64,000 nucleotides of DNA, from assembly GCA_002049455.2 (NCBI GenBank), contig KV919081.1:22847-86846 (forward strand). The letters run 5' to 3'. The first letter of the stretch is position 1; each line of letters opens with the position of its first letter. The DNA is from Porphyra umbilicalis. Lineage: Eukaryota; Rhodophyta; Bangiophyceae; Bangiales; Bangiaceae. Shown here one piece after another: positions 45,101 through 55,294 of this stretch. Both the position numbers and the translations under genes were made by a program. The notes beneath the pieces were generated by a model. That model was not told the origin of the DNA and made no database searches. It saw only the letters and a program-made list of their open reading frames with translations.

Positions 45101-45700
45101 CACGTGCGGGTACAGGAATAGGCTTTGCTCTGCCTGCCATAGGGCGGATTCATCCCGAGCAAGCATCATGAACGCATCGCTGTCAAGCTTCAGTTCGTAG
45201 AATGCTCCCCGCCTGGCATGACCCCACCTGAAGTAGATCGGCGCCTCTTTTTGATCACTCGAATGAATGAGAGGCTAGTGGCACGCCGGATCTCCACGGC
45301 TCGGAGCCATCAGGAGGCCAAGCCTGAAGCATAAAAATCAGAACGTGTGCGGTGCCTCCGCGCCCGCGCGAGCCACGTCAGTGACAACTGAACACTCCAG
45401 CGCACCCGTCGCGGCACCATGACCGCCGCGGCGGTGCACCCACCGCCGGCGTCGGTCGCGACGAGCGGTCCCGTGGCTGCGGTCGCGGCGGCAGTGCCGT
45501 ACAAATACACGGCCCTGCCCTCACCACCGCTGCCGTGCACCGAGCCGGCACCAATCCACTGCGCCATTGCCGTTGCACTGCTCTCGCCGGCCTCCAGCGG
45601 CTGTCGAGCGTTTCCCCCCGCGTCGCCAAGCACCGCACGTCGTTGTGGGCTCCCTAGTATCTGCAACATCTGCTTGGTCGCCTTGGATACCTGCTGGGTG
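42160..45700. other. GC-rich block (42.44-43.6 kb) open on both strands, then moderate-GC DNA; no supported gene
   Basis: In 42,436-43,581 long frames are open in several phases on both strands (one plus frame runs from 41,260 to 43,713). They encode Arg/Pro/Ala-rich strings without a domain. The base composition matches the coding islands, so an unrecognised gene is possible. From 43.6 to 45.7 kb I see only short frames. Confidence 0.4.
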
Positions 45701-45722
45701 GCGCTCGATGTGCGTCCCGGAC

Positions 45723-47486
45723 ATGACCACCACCAGGCGTGGTGATCACAAGCCGAAGGGCGACGAAGACCGATCCACCGCGAGCCCCGCAGCGGACCAT
45801 CCCGGGCGAACCTTGCCCACCTGGGAGGCCATGTACGACCAGCTTGTCGACTACAAGCGCCGAAGCCCGACCAACGATGCCAACGTACCGGAAGATGGCG
45901 GACTGCTCGGCTGGTGGCTCGCCTACCAGCGAGAAAAGTTCCACAAGGGCGAACTCTCCGCAGAATGCCTGGACCTGCTCGAAGACGTGGGGGTGTGCAT
46001 GCGCCCGCTGCACGTGCGGGGTGACCACAAGCCGAAGGTCGACGAGGCCCAATCCGTCGCGGGCCCCGCAGCGGACCATCCTGGGCGAACCTTGCCCACC
46101 TGGGAGGCCATGTACGACCAGCTTGTCGACTACAAGCGCCGAAGCCCGACCAACGATGCCAACGCACCGAAAGACGGCGGAGCGCTCGGCCGGTGGCTCG
46201 CCTACCAGCGGGAAAAGTACAACAAGGGCGAACTCTCCGCAGAACGCCTGGACCTGCTCGAAGCCCTGGGGGTGTGCATGCGCCCGCTGCACGTGCGGTG
46301 GGAGACCCAGTTCAACGCCGCGGTACGGTACAAGTGCAAAACCGGGGAATGGCCACCCACCACCCACCCGATCGGCTCGTGGGCGGCCCAACAGCGGCAG
46401 CTGCTCAAGCGCCACCAGACGACGAAGTGGCGCATGCACCCGTACCGCCTCAACAAGCTCCTCGCCGTTGGGATGGTGATCAACCTGCAGCAAGCGACTT
46501 GGAAGTCGCACCTCGCGTGGCTCGAAGAGTGGGCCAAGGAGAAGAAGTTCCAGCCGCTGCCGCGCACCGAAGAATTCTCGTACATCAGCCGCTGGTGCAA
46601 GTCGCAGGCGCGCACCTTTACGCAGTCGCTGCCGACCAAAGCGGCAACGCGCAAGATTGCAATCGAGCGCCGCCGCTTGGCCGCCCCGCTGATGGTACCC
46701 TACTTTCAACTCGACCAGCCGGCGGAGGAGGAGGAAAGTACGCTCTCGTCGTCCCCCCGCGCGTCGGCGCAGTCGACCACCCAGCAGTTTCCTACGCTCC
46801 CCTACACGCCGGCCGACGTGCGGGGTGGCCCTTGCCAAGAGCCGGAGACGACACGCGCACCCGTGGCGGCAGCGGCGGTTCCCGCGTCCCCGCGGCGGAC
46901 GCTCGGCAAGCGGAGGCTGCAGCTGCCGAGCGCCGAGCGGTTACTGGTGTGGAGTGGCCCTTTCCAAGAGCCCGAGACGACACGCGCACCCGTGGCGGCA
47001 GCGGCGGCTCCCGCGTCCCCGCGGCGGACGCTCGGCAAGCGGAGGCTGCAGCTGCCGAGCGTCGAGCGGTTACTGGTGTGGAGTGGCCCTTTCCAAGAGC
47101 CCGAGACGAAAAGGGCACGCGCGGCGGCAGCGGCGCCTGCCGCGTCGCCGTGGCCGACGTTCGTCAAGCGGCCGCGGTCGCTGCCACGCGCAGAGCCGCC
47201 GTGGATGGAGACCGTCACGCCAGAGCCGCGGATGCTGCCGCTGCTGGCCGCCGCCGCCGCCGGCGCGTCGTCGCCCGCCCCGGTCGCCGCCCAGATTCTG
47301 CCCCCGTTGCGGTGGCCGGCGCGGGGCACGCGCGAGGCGTATCAGGCGGACGACGCACAGCGGCCGGCGTTGCCGTCGAAGCGGTTGCCCTCGGTCGGCG
47401 AGCTCTTGGAGATGACGTCGGGCAAGCGGTCGGCGGACCCACCCGTGGACGAGATGCCCGGCAAGCGCCGCCGCACGCGCCAGTAG
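45723..47486 (+). CDS. Nuclear protein with four helicase-associated (HA) repeats
   Basis: Frame of about 587 residues from the Met in DMTTTRRGDH; Met codons further upstream (45708, 45567) are alternatives. Two near-identical HA repeats start at about residues 32 and 125 (TWEAMYDQLVDYKRR ... YQREKFHKGELSAE ... LDLLEDVGV), the W...Y..L..Y / QR...G.L...R...L..LG pattern of the helicase-associated domain. Two diverged ones follow (RWETQFNAAVRYKCKTGEW; TWKSHLAWLEEWAKEKKF). There is no helicase motor, so this is a stand-alone HA protein, a kind common in algae and thought to bind DNA. The C-terminal half has 43-residue repeats (129 bp each, starting at about 46826, 46955 and 47084; RRTLGKRRLQLPS) and ends with a nuclear-localisation-like KRRRTRQ. 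No frame breaks are seen. Confidence 0.75.
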   Translation: MTTTRRGDHKPKGDEDRSTASPAADHPGRTLPTWEAMYDQLVDYKRRSPTNDANVPEDGGLLGWWLAYQREKFHKGELSAECLDLLEDVGVCMRPLHVRGDHKPKVDEAQSVAGPAADHPGRTLPTWEAMYDQLVDYKRRSPTNDANAPKDGGALGRWLAYQREKYNKGELSAERLDLLEALGVCMRPLHVRWETQFNAAVRYKCKTGEWPPTTHPIGSWAAQQRQLLKRHQTTKWRMHPYRLNKLLAVGMVINLQQATWKSHLAWLEEWAKEKKFQPLPRTEEFSYISRWCKSQARTFTQSLPTKAATRKIAIERRRLAAPLMVPYFQLDQPAEEEESTLSSSPRASAQSTTQQFPTLPYTPADVRGGPCQEPETTRAPVAAAAVPASPRRTLGKRRLQLPSAERLLVWSGPFQEPETTRAPVAAAAAPASPRRTLGKRRLQLPSVERLLVWSGPFQEPETKRARAAAAAPAASPWPTFVKRPRSLPRAEPPWMETVTPEPRMLPLLAAAAAGASSPAPVAAQILPPLRWPARGTREAYQADDAQRPALPSKRLPSVGELLEMTSGKRSADPPVDEMPGKRRRTRQ

Positions 47487-48675
47487 GGGGGTGATGGGCG
47501 GCCGCGCAAGCCGGCGCGGCCGCCGTGCGCCATACGGCGGGCGGGTGGGTGGGCGGGCGGGCGGGCGGGGAGAGCCTCCATGCGTGCAAAGCATTGTATA
47601 AAGTCCTTTTGTTTTATTCCATCCAACGTGCGGTCCGTGTCGACCCCGGTCGCTGGGCGTCGTGCTCCTCTCCTTCACGCGACAGCGGCAGCTGCTGCTG
47701 TCGATTTGGCGAGTAGCGCTGGTAAGCGGTGCCGGTGGGGCGCGGGGGCGGCGGCGACGTTGGCAGCACTCGGTCTGGTCTTGCGCGCCTGTTGGTCGTA
47801 GTCGCCGCCGCCAAAGACCCAGGCGCGGTGCACCGCCAAGAAGCCAGTTTGAACCAACAGTTGACCACCATGTCTCAGAGCACAGGCATACGTCTACTCT
47901 GTAGGGAGAGGAACACATGTGCGCACAACTGAGATCGAGGATTTTATTTTTCTTGAGCTCTGTTATTTCTTCACTGTTCGTCATGGGCATGAAGTATCAG
48001 CAGGAGCAAAACAGATTGTCATCAGAAACCTGGTTGAGACGACCAGCGTTCCGGGCCAACAAGGGCATTGTATGCATGACATGGAATGGTCCCCACCGAT
48101 CAAGCGCTGTCATTACAGCGGCAATGTGGCATGTTCAGGGTGGGGCTGACCTGTAGGGGTTCTCTAGGCATCCTCCGTCGAGCAGGAGAAACAAAGAAAA
48201 AAAGGAACAAGATGCGCTACCAGCAGACGGTTCATGCGCTAGACGCACTTTTTTCTCAGAACATCGGCAAGACACACTCCCTTGGTATAGGTCCAGAACG
48301 GTGCTTGTAGCTGTATCGACGTCGTCATTGCCCAGCTTGGTATGTACGAGTACGCGCAGCGCCCTGCACCGCGGGGGGGGGAATCGGTCACCTCCGCCCC
48401 AGGAAGAGGGGAGTGGAGTCTGATTTTCATTTTTAAAGCTAGTCGACAAGTGGCCCAGGCAGGCTACCGCGTGCCCCAAGCAAAAAACGACGGCTGATTC
48501 ACGTCCACTAGGAACAAAAGTGGTCACTGCTGGCTGAAAGGAAGATCAACCAATGCGAGTTTTCCGTGAGCCCACCTATTGAAACGGCAACGCACCATCC
48601 AATCTTTCTCTGTTGCGGGGCATCTTTTGTCCATCTCATTTCAACTACGTGGCAAGAAATTAGAGTGCGTGGCGG
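47487..48675. other. Downstream region of the HA gene; G-rich tract, no supported gene
   Basis: Just after the stop, 47,540-47,570 is a run of GGGC/GGGT units that could form a G-quadruplex. It is followed by a GTATAAAG at about 47,596 and T-rich DNA that may be a transcript end. No coherent frame is seen further on. Confidence 0.4.
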
Positions 48676-48751
48676 CTTATCGCAGACCGGAATGGGCGTC
48701 GTGGCACCTTAGAGGCCGGTCGATGGGATACATTCGTCACAGCCTTTTACC

Positions 48752-49110
48752 ATTCCGGTGACATCCTTTCTAGGGCACCGTGCCTGGTACAAAAATGTAG
48801 ATGGACCGGCCTCTACGGTTCAATCAAGGCCGATTCCGGGGGGTCTGCGATTGTCAGCCACTTATGCTAACATTCTGCCACGTGTGCGGAATACAAACGC
48901 CGCAAAAAGGGTGCCGAGCTGTGGAGAAAGACTGACAGTTTTTCTCCACTGCTGGGCACCCTTGGTGGCGATCGTAATCTGCCTACTCGGCACCCGATTT
49001 GCCTATGTGGCGGACGATCGCAGACCGGAGTCGGTCTTGATCGCACCGTAGAGGCCGGTCGATCTGCATTCGTTACTAGGCACCGTGCCCAAGAAAGGAT
49101 GTCACAGCAA
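48752..49110. repeat. Foldback (near-palindromic) repeat of about 360 bp
   Basis: The two halves are reverse complements centred near 48,935 (ACTGACAGT). Matching landmarks are GTGACATCCTTTCT at 48,753 against AGAAAGGATGTCAC near 49,093, GACCGGCCTCTACGGT against its complement near 49,050, and a central arm pair GGGTGCCGAGCTGTGGAGAA / TTCTCCACTGCTGGGCACCC. The arms differ most around 48,850-48,905. A third partial copy lies just upstream at 48,679-48,735. There is no coding content. Confidence 0.75.
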
Positions 49111-49171
49111 TGGAGAAAGACTGTACGGAACTGTGCCCCTGAAAGGATGTCACAGTATTGGAGAAAGACTG
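49085..49171 (+). repeat. Two direct copies of a 39-bp unit at the edge of the foldback
   Basis: 49085-49123 and 49133-49171 both read GTGCCC..GAAAGGATGTCACAG..TGGAGAAAGACTG with few differences. The second copy lies outside the palindrome. Confidence 0.7.
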
Positions 49172-49690
49172 GCGCAGGCCAATCAATCGTTCCCTTTTGG
49201 CGGCTCTGGACGAGGAAAAAGTCGACATCAAAAGCTGACCAATCGTAGCTCAGCCATTCTTTTGGCCGTAAACATACTCAACTTAGTGACCAATGGGAAG
49301 TTGAATTGGACGTCCAAAGCAAAATCCGGTTGTCGGCAAAACCCTTGCGGGCTGGGCGGTGCCATCTCGGATCTCGCGGGGCACCCGACTGGGAGCGCCG
49401 CCCCGCCACTCACTTGCCGCCCGTGTGTGCAAATCCGCCACACGGGCGGCCGCCTGCGGTCGCTGCGGGGCGCCTCCATTGCATGAGGGGGGCCAGGGGT
49501 GCGCTGACCTGGCGTCCGACGGGGAGCTGCGTCGGCGCGCCGCCGCGCGCGCCGACACGCGCCCGCAGCGGTGGGGCAGGGGGGGCGCCCTGCTGGACGC
49601 GCCGCCGCCGCGCCTCCACGCCCACGGCGTGCGACCCGCGGCGCCCCCGTACGCGCGGCCACGCCCGCTGGCAGGGTCGACGGCCGCTGC

Positions 49691-50467
49691 CGGCAGGCCG
49701 ACGCTGCCGCTGTCGCTGCCGCTGCCGCTGCCGCTGCCGCTGCCGCTGCCGCTGCCGCTGCCGCTGTCGCTGTCACTGTCACTGTCACTGTCACTGTCAC
49801 TGTCACTGTCACTGTCACTGTCACTGTCACTGTCACTGTCACTGTCACTGTCACTGTCACTGTCACTGTCACTGTCACTGTCACTGGTTCACTGTCACTG
49901 TCACTGCCGCTGTCACTGTCACTGTCACTGCCGCTGTCACTGCCGCTGTCACTGCCGCTGTCACTGCCGCTGTCACTGCCGCTGTCACTGCCGCTGTCAC
50001 TGCCGCTGTCACTGCCGCTGTCACTGCCGCTGTCGCTGCCGCTGTCACTGCCGCTGTCGCTGCCGCTGTCGCTGCCGCTGTCGCTGCCGCTGTCGCTGCC
50101 GCTGTCGCTGCCGCTGTCGCTGCCGCTGTCGCTGCCGCTGTCGCTGCCGCTGTCGCTGCCGCTGTCGCTGCCGCTGTCCGCCTGTCGCTGCCGCTGTCGC
50201 TGCCGCTGTCGCTGCCGCTGTCGCTGCCGCTGTCGCTGCCGCTGTCGCTGCCGCTGTCGCTGCCGCTGTCGCTGCCGCTGTCGCTGCCGCTGTCGCTGCC
50301 GCTGTCCGCTGCCGCTGTCGCTGCCGCTACCGCTGCCGCTGTCGCTGCCGCTACCGCTGCCGCTGTCGCTGCCGCTACCGCTGCCGCTGTCGCTGCCGCT
50401 ACCGCTGCCGCTGTCGCTGCCGCTACCGCTGCCGCTGTCGCTGTCGCTGCCGCTGCCGCTGCCGACT
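49691..50467. repeat. Hexanucleotide (CTGNCN) satellite with layered unit structure
   Basis: About 780 bp of CTGCCG/CTGTCA/CTGTCG/CTACCG hexamers. Blocks in order: mainly CTGCCG (49,700-49,745), pure CTGTCA (49,747-49,885), CTGTCA+CTGCCG 12-mers (49,905-50,035), CTGTCG+CTGCCG 12-mers (50,035-50,310), then a 24-mer with a CTACCG member (50,312-50,430). Small phase breaks occur at about 49,885, 50,177 and 50,306. All six frames are open as artefacts. Confidence 0.95.
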
Positions 50468-50535
50468 CCGCCGCCCGTCGCGACCGCGCCGCGCGCCGAC
50501 CCGTCGACGCGACGGCGGGCGCGGGGCGCCCCGCC

Positions 50536-51097
50536 ATGGCCGGGTGCGCACCCGGCGCCCGCGGCGCCCGCGTGCCGGCCTTTGTCGCCCCGGCGGCGCT
50601 GCCCGCCGCGGCAGCGGCCCACCGCCGCGGCCGGCGGCTGGCTACCAGTACCGCCAGGCGGCCGCTGCGCGTCGCGCCGTCGCCGGCGGGCGGCGCGGCG
50701 GCGGCAGCGGCAGCGGCGGCAGCGGCGGCGGCGGCGGCGGTGGCAACCACCGTAACCGCGTCGGCCGGGCCACCCGGCGGGGGCGCGGGGCGGCGGCCGC
50801 CGCGGCCGCCCCCCAGCCGCCCCAGCCGGCTGCCGCCGCCCTCGCCGGCGTGCTCCTCGCGGCGGCGGTCGCGCTTGGGCCGTCTGCCCCCCCCCCCCAC
50901 CCCCCGGGGGGATGGCGACGCCCCCCCCCCCCCCGTCTTGCACCCCCCCCGCCGCCGCCGGGGTGGTGTCGGAAAACACCCTCGCGCGGCGGTACATTGT
51001 GACGGACGGGTCGGCGCTGCTGCGCTACGCCCTCCCCCTCCCCGCCGAGCGGTACGCGCCCGTGGCTGGCTTTTCGAGCGCCCCCACCGGCGGCGTC

Positions 51098-51128
<31 letters not shown>

Positions 51129-52410
51129 CGTCGGCCGTCCCCGCCCCCGCCGTGCGGCGGCTGCAGCGGGCGCTCGAGACGCTCGGCGTTGACTTGCGCG
51201 CGCGCGGCTCCGCGTCGGTCACGTCTGCGCGCGCCGACTTGCTGCGCGTCGCCGACATCCTCTCCGCGGGGGGCCGCGTGGAGATGCTCCTCGACGTGCC
51301 CCGCCCGCGGCGCGCCGAAGCGGCGGCGCTGCTGTCCGAGTTGGACCGCGTCTTTGCGGCGCTGCTCGATGAGCTCGGCTTGCAAGACGTGATGGGCGCC
51401 CTCGTCGCCGCGGGGGGGGGCGGCGGCGGCGGCGCCGACCCCCAAATGGTGACGGCGATGAAGCGCGGGCTCGTCTTGGCCGCCCGCGGCGGCCCGACGG
51501 CCAAGCAGGCCAACTGGGACCGCCTGACGGTGCAGGGCCTCCGCACCCGCTCCCTCGACATTGTCGGCGAGTTGGAGGAGCTCATGGTGCCGCCGCGCTT
51601 CCCCTATGCCATCCCCCGCAAGTATGCGGCGCTGCCGCGGCTGCTCGGCCGCGCGACGGTGCGGATAACGGTGGCCAAGCCGGCGGGCGGCGACGCCGTC
51701 TTTCGCTCCATTGAGGGGGACAGCCTCGGGCGCACCGCCACCTTTACGGCCGTCCTCGACGGCTACTCGGCGCCGCTGACGGCGGGGAATGTGGTGGATT
51801 TGGCGGCGCGCGGCTTTTACGACGGCACCCCCGTGGGCGCCCGCGACAAGGGCTACTACTGGCTCGCGGGGGACCCCGACGGGCCCCGCGGGCCCGCCAC
51901 GGGCTTTGTCGACCCGGCGACGGGCGCCCTCCGGCGGGTGCCCTTTGAGGTGCTCATTGACGGGGACACGACGCCGACGTGGGGGCGCACCATGGAGGCG
52001 GCGGGCGTCGGGGACCTCCAGCCGGTCCTCCCCATGACCGCGTACGGGGCGCTCGCGCTCGCGCACGGCGCCGACGATGACAATGACGGCAGCAGCGCCT
52101 TTTACTGCTTCCTCCTCGACCCCCGCTCGACGGCGGCGCGGTCGGTCGGCGGGACGGTGCTCAATGGCAACATTGCCACGTTTGGCTACTTTGTCGGAGC
52201 CGACCCGACGGCCCTGGGGGGAGTCGCCCCGGGCGACACGATTGTCAAGGTGGAGGTCGTCAAGGGCGCCGACGCGTGGTTCCCAAACGCTGCCGCCGCG
52301 GCCGACGCGGCGGCGGCGGCGGCGGCGGAGCGGGCGGCGGCGCCGCCCGTGGGGGGGGGTCCGCCCTGCCCCCGGGACTGCCCCCAGTGCCGGGCCTCAA
52401 GGGCAGGTGA
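50536..52410 (+). CDS. CYP38: Thylakoid-lumen cyclophilin-type protein, CYP38/TLP40-like
   Basis: CYP38/TLP40 is a lumenal multidomain cyclophilin-like protein needed to assemble and repair photosystem II. The conserved N-terminal helical part is seen ([18 protein letters not shown] ... [18 protein letters not shown], then [18 protein letters not shown]). The divergent cyclophilin fold follows ([77 protein letters not shown]). The presequence has two parts, as for lumenal import: an Arg/Ala-rich stretch from the ATG at 50536, then a hydrophobic segment with a cleavage-like end ([20 protein letters not shown]). Frame changes occur in the presequence, at the C runs 50887-50898 and 50921-50934, and at the G run 52351-52359. 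After the last of these the natural end is PPVPGLKGR with TGA at 52408. The active-site residues of catalytic cyclophilins are not evident. Confidence 0.85.
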
Positions 52411-53148
52411 GCGGCGGCTGGGGGCGGTTGTGGGGGTGCGGTGCGGGGAGGGGGCGCCGGGGGGGGGGGGGGGCGGGCGCGTGGCTGGGGGATGGCGGCG
52501 CGGCGCGACGCGCCACGCCGCCGCACGGCGCCGAGACGGGGTGCACGCGCGTGCGGGCGGGCGTCGCGTGCGCCGCCGCCGTGGGCGCGCCTAGGCGTGC
52601 GAGCGGGGGTCGTGCGCACCGCCGCCGTGGGCGCGCCTAGGCGTGCGAGCGGGGGTCGTGCGCGCCGCCGCCGCGTCGGCGGCGGGGGGTGCGTCTGCGC
52701 GGGGTGTGGGTAGCGGTAACAATCCTTTTTCCACGGCGCGGGGGCCGGCAGTGGCGGCGCCGGCGGCCAGGCAGACCAACGTCTGGCGCTGCGCGGCACG
52801 CACCCACGGGCACTCGCGGTGGCCACTCGGGGGGGAGCGCCCCTGCGTCGCCGCGCGGCCGCGCGCTCGTGGATCGACGCGGGCGAGGCTGCCATGGACG
52901 CACAGGCGGGCAGAAAAAAAAAACGCGAAAAAAAGCAGCCGACCACGCTGGCGCGCCCGTGCGCGTCAGTCGCTGATCCGCCCCCCCCGCGCGCGGTCCG
53001 CGCCCGCCCCGCCCGCCGCGCCATCGTCCCTAGCGGGCGCTCCGCGCGCCCGCCACCTGCCCCCTCCCCCCCTCCCTCCCACCCGTGCCCTCCTTCCCTC
53101 CCCCCACTTCCCCCCCCTACCCCCATGCTTGGTGCCCGCGTCGAGGCG
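52411..53148. other. Intergenic, convergent 3' ends of CYP38-like and PRP40-like genes
   Basis: GC-rich spacer with an imperfect tandem repeat of about 40 bp around 52,575-52,670 (GGCGTGCGAGCGGGGGTCGT repeated). No gene is seen. Confidence 0.5.
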
Positions 53149-53515
53149 TCACGCCCCCCCGTTGCCCCCCCCGTCGGTGGCGGCGAGCATCGCCAGCCGC
53201 TTGGCCACAATGTCGCTCTTGCGCTTCTTGGCCGCCGACTCGGCGTCGGCGCCGACGGCCGTGACCGCCGCCGCCCACCCCGTCACTTCCGACCGGTGGC
53301 CGCCGCTGCCCGCCGCCGCGTCGCGAGCGCCGCCCGAGCGCCCGCGCTTGCGCTCCCGCTCATTCCCGCCGCCGCTGCCGCCGCTGCCGCCGCCGCCGCT
53401 GCCGCCGCCGCTGTTGCCGGCGGCGGCGGCGGCCGCGGCCGCGGCGCCGACGCTGCCACTGCCGCTGCCGCCACTGCCACCGCGGGCGGCGGCGGCGGCA
53501 GCGGCGGCGGCGGCA

Positions 53516-53553
<38 letters not shown>

Positions 53554-54643
53554 GGCGGCGGCGCCTCCGCCGGCCGCGCTGGCGGCACCACCCCCCCCCC
53601 CACCCCCCCCCCGCCACCGAGGACGGCCATGGCGCCCGCGGGCCGCGCGGGCGGCGCCCTCGCCGCGGCGCCCCCCCCCCTGCTGCTGCCCGGCGCAACG
53701 GTGCCGAGCAGCGACGGCGGCGGCCCCGCGCCGAGCGTCCGCACCGGCCGCGCCGGTGGGGGCGTGGCGCGCGCGGGCGGCGCCGCCTCCCGCCGCCGCG
53801 CCTCCTTGTCCGCCTTGTAGGCAACGTAGGCAGCAAATTCGGCCGCGACGAGCGCCTCGCCGGCGAGCGTGTCGGTCGGCACGTCCAGGGGCGCCGCCGC
53901 CGCGTCGGGTGCGGCGCCCGCGTCGGCGGGCGCGGTGCCCGCGTCGGCGGGGGTGGCGCCCGCGCCGGCGGGCGCGGTGCCCGCGTCGGCGGGGGTGGCG
54001 CCCGCGCCGGCGGGCGCACCGCCGGCCACAGCGCCGGCGGCGGCCGCCGCGCCGTCGGCCGCGCCGTCGGCGACGGGCGCGCCGGCCCCTGCGGCGGCAC
54101 CCGCTCCCTTCACACCGGCCTGCGTGGCACCCCCCGCGTCGGCCTTGGCGCTGCCGCGCGGCGCAGCCGCCGCGGCCTCCCCGCCGGCCGCACCCGCCAC
54201 CGCGGCGCCCCCCCCCCCCCCCCGCCGGCAGCGGCGGCGGCGGCGGCGGCTCCACCGGCGGCAGCGGCGGCAACGCCGACAGCGCCCGCGTCGCCGACCG
54301 CCGCCCGACCGCGTCGCGCACGGCCGGCGTCCCCCACACGCTCCCCCCGTGGATGGCGCCCGCCCGCCACGCGTCGCGGAGCACGTCGATGTAGTCGGCG
54401 AGCGCGCGCTCCCGCCGCCGCACCGCCCGCTTGGCGCCGTCGGCGGCGCGGCCGACGGCGCGGTCAAAGAGGTGGCGCGCCGCGGGGGGGGGGACCCCCG
54501 CACCCGCCAGCCGCGCCGCCAAGTCGCCGTCGGCCGCAAACGCCGCCCACGTCGAGTGGGGGGTGATGACGACCGCGGGTGGGGGCGCCGCCGCCGCCGG
54601 CGTCGGCGGCGTGGCGCCGTCGGCGGGGGCACCCCCCCTCGGC

Positions 54644-54697
<54 letters not shown>

Positions 54698-55263
54698 TCG
54701 CCCCCCCCCTTGAGGGTCCGCTCAAAGGCACCCTCGAGGCGGTGGACCGCCGCCAGCGCGCGGGCCATGCCCTCCCGGTACAGCTCCTTCAACGGCCCGT
54801 CCGCCTCGTCGAGCGCGGTCGCCCACGGGTGCGCCCGCAGCGCGTCGCGCGTCGCGTCCCCCCGCCACCGGGGCGGCTCGTCGAGCGGCAAGGCCCCGTC
54901 CCGCACGGCGGCGGCGGCGAGGCCCGCGTAAAAGGCGTCTTTGCGCGCCGCCGACGCGGCGGACCGAGCGGCGCGCGCCGCCGCCCGCGCGTCCGCCGCC
55001 GCAGTCGCCGCCGCCCGCTGCCACGACACGTACGCGGGGCGGCGCTCCGCGGGGGGCACCGCCTCCCACGCGGGGAGGCCGGCGAGGTGCTTGGCCGCCG
55101 TGTGGAAGGGCGTGCGCTCGTCGATCCGCACGTCGTCGGGGACGGTCAAGTCGACGGGCGGGGCGGCCGCCGCCGCGACGGCCGCGTCGACAACGTCCGC
55201 CGCCGGTGCCGCCACCGCCGCCGTGGCGGCGGGGGCACCCACCGCCCCGCCCGCAGCCGACTT

Positions 55264-55294
<31 letters not shown>

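Noticed and set aside
49306-51192. Very long ORFs across the hexanucleotide tract on both strands
   Set aside because: All six frames are open because the repeat unit lacks stop codons. The dipeptide and tripeptide products are artefacts.
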